Below are positions 58,001-60,000 of a stretch of 60,000 nucleotides of DNA, one piece after another. The position numbers were made by a program, and so were the translations under genes. Within the stretch, counting starts at the first letter, position 1, and each line of letters starts with the position of its first letter. This stretch comes from Membranipora membranacea (Eukaryota > Bryozoa > Gymnolaemata > Cheilostomatida > Membraniporidae), in NCBI GenBank assembly GCA_914767715.1, contig OU612069.1:18413387-18473386 (forward strand), written 5' to 3'. Under the pieces are notes generated by a model. The model did no database searches. It saw only the letters and a list, made by a program, of their open reading frames with translations, and was not told where the DNA came from.

Positions 58001-60000
58001 ACTGAGATAGGTCCTTTCCAACCTTCTTTTCTTTTTGGTTTTGTTTTCATGTTCCAGTTCTACTCTCTCTCTCACAAATTACAGGCTAGATTATATAAAA
58101 AAGAAGTATCAAAAATGGAGGCATGGACAAAATAAACTCAAGCGCAGTAACAGTGCTCGAAGAAGAAGCAGCCGTCGGCCAAAACCCGCAGCAGTAAGTT
58201 TAGCAAGTTGTGGTTTTAGAACCATTTGCAATACTATTCAATGTCCGTGTACCTTTGTGGTTGGTTTGTAGTTGAGTTGTCGCAGAGTGTCTTCCTCTGT
58301 TCCCCTGCAGGTTGTAATCTGATGCAAATCAAGTCTTAGTCCCTATTTACTTTGAGGGAAGGTTTTTTTCTTTGCCATTGTGAATAACGACACATTAGAA
58401 CAAAACATAACGAGTTGTAAAGTGGTTGTTACTGTCTCTCGCACTTTCAGAATGAGATTCGATTACATGAGACTGGCCTTAAACAAAGTTCTTCAGAAAA
58501 AGACTATGAAACGCACCCAAAATCAATAAAAGAACACAGAATCAACAATCAACAATTATCAACGATTAACAATCAACAAGAAACTGCAGCCGTAAGTTAA
58601 GCTAGTTAAAAATTGAATTATAATCTTATTTGCAATGTTTGAATACGAGATTCACAAAATAAATCAAATGTATACAAGAAGAAATTTCGGTATGATTCAC
58701 GTTCTTTGTGAGTAAGCACAAGATATAACACATTTTACTCATCTGACACAAGTTACAGCACTGGTTTGCAGAAAATTATTCTTAGGTGTATTTTTGGTGT
58801 AAAGCGTGTCTGCTCATGAGACTGATTTGTCAGAATATTGTTCTTCATCAAGACGCTTATAAAGTTGTATTATGAATGAAAGTCATTGTTGCATGATAAA
58901 AGTCAATTTGCTGTAGTGTTGCAATTTCACAGGACATCAAAATAAATGCAGACACTTTAAGTGATGATTGCACTCCAAGTGAGAATGCATCGGATGACGC
59001 CCAAATCAATCAGTTGGGAACAAAGCCTAAGAAATGCAATGCTAAAGCTTCAACCAAGGTAACTACAGCATGTTTAGTTCTATCAGAATATCTAATGACA
59101 TGCATATATCATACTAAGAATGGAGAGGAAAACCGTTGTAGAGAAAAATCCTTGATAAATAATAGTATTTCAAAACAAACGGCACGTTCATGCAATTATA
59201 TCTGTGGAGCACTCACGTCTTGGTCAATATTTCATTTTCAGGGAAGGTAAACTTTCTTTTCCAGTGCAGTACTTACTCCACTGTTATTAAAACCAAATTA
59301 TCAGGTAGCAAAATAAAATGCTGTGCTATGCTATCTATCACACATTTAGGATGAGAGGCCCGAACATGAGACTGAAGTGTCACAAAGTTCTCAGAAGAGT
59401 GGCGATCAAATTCACCAACAACAAATAAAGGTACGGAGAACTCCAGGTCATCAACTAAATACTGCAGCAGTAGGCTCAACAAAATGGACTACTATTTTTT
59501 AAATACATAAAACTTATATCATTTGCAACAATTTTCAAAAAGCTATTAAAGTGATCACCTTGAAACCAGAGCACAGCGACTACAGGAGAAGTATATTGGT
59601 CATTCATGCTATTGGTGAAGGCAGAAGGATTCAACAAGCTAGATAAGCTCAACAAGATAATGTCTCTCTCACTTTCAGGATGAGAGGCGTCGACATGAAA
59701 CCGGGTTGTCACAAAGCTCTCCGAAGAGGAACTCTCCAAATCACCAATTTATAGCGCTGAATGACTTCAATGAATCTAAGGTAATTCACTTCATCTTGAT
59801 GGGATTTCATATCCTTTGAGCAATTTTACTTTTACATAACGAACCAAAAATCAAATCAATAAAGTCACTCATAAAATCTTCATTGCACGTCAATAGAAAA
59901 TTGCTTTAATCTGGATATAATCTTTTTTTCAGGTTGCTTCTTTGGGATCAGTGGATTCAGGCATAGATAATTTAGATGAAGAAGGCGAAGGAACAACAAA
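55010..60000 (+). CDS. Unrecognised gene with repeated in-phase exons (partial, runs off the end)
   Basis: Best-supported exons: 58085-58193 (phase 2 to 0; basic, IKKKYQKWRHGQNKLKRSNS), 58451-58591, 58933-59058, 59350-59430 (or to 59469 by an alternative GTAGGC donor), 59679-59780, and 59933 to the edge; all after the first are phase 0 to 0. Three share a motif: NEIRLHETGLKQSS, DERPEHETEVSQSS, DERRRHETGLSQSS. The protein is rich in Q, N, S and K and looks disordered. The 5' end may be 55010-55067 (MEKHDAAAKVLAIAAYVNP, phase 1) plus 56135-56183 (phase 1 to 2, weak); these join in phase with 58085 but are less certain. No known family recognised. A truncated relative lies at 46730-51958. Confidence 0.5.

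Overview
AT-rich metazoan genomic DNA, most likely from a marine invertebrate; the phylum cannot be fixed from the sequence. Genes are split into short exons with GT-AG introns of about 0.2-1.5 kb. The recognisable proteins are animal ones (SRP19, acid phosphatase type 7, a PAN plus C-type-lectin protein, a DUF4806 protein), and the spaces between them are full of old transposons (THAP/DDE plus YqaJ, hAT, LINE, tRNA-derived SINE, foldback elements). Exons below were joined by hand from reading frame, splice sites and intron phase; junctions are exact only where I say so.

Layout. 1-4497: no gene recognised; contains a perfect 74-bp-arm palindrome around a (TA)n core. 4498-10997 (+): DUF4806-domain gene, about 12 exons, one carrying a 1-nt frame slip in an A6 run. 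9716-10019, in its intron: a TA-flanked inverted-repeat element with a tRNA-like core. 11736-12137 (+): LINE reverse-transcriptase tail. 12226-20304: a decayed two-gene DNA transposon, with a SAP/SWIM/YqaJ nuclease gene (+) converging on a THAP-DDE transposase gene (-). A hAT-like insertion with an 8-bp target duplication lies between them, and that insertion holds a further inverted-repeat element. 21432-24743 (+): complete 6-exon von Willebrand A-domain gene. 25262-28155 (-): complete 4-exon PAN + C-type lectin gene. 28850-29891 (+): diverged, frame-shifted lectin-domain copy, head to head with the first.

30982-39286 (-): complete 11-exon acid phosphatase type 7 gene with all metal-ligand motifs. 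It diverges from SRP19 (39550-45171, +), so the 263 bp between them is a likely shared promoter. SRP19 intron 2 holds a 281-bp hAT MITE with a perfect 8-bp target duplication. From 44307 on lies a head-to-tail segmental duplication of about 8 kb: both units carry the SRP19 terminal exon and the presumed first exons of an unrecognised downstream gene. The second copy of that gene continues to the window end through a series of in-phase exons that repeat the motif DE(R)xxHETxxSQSS.

Most interesting: the transposon that pairs a phage-type exonuclease with a THAP transposase; the duplication that gives SRP19 a second intact terminal exon; the repeated-exon gene at the right edge; and frame slips at mononucleotide runs, which may be assembly errors rather than real gene death.
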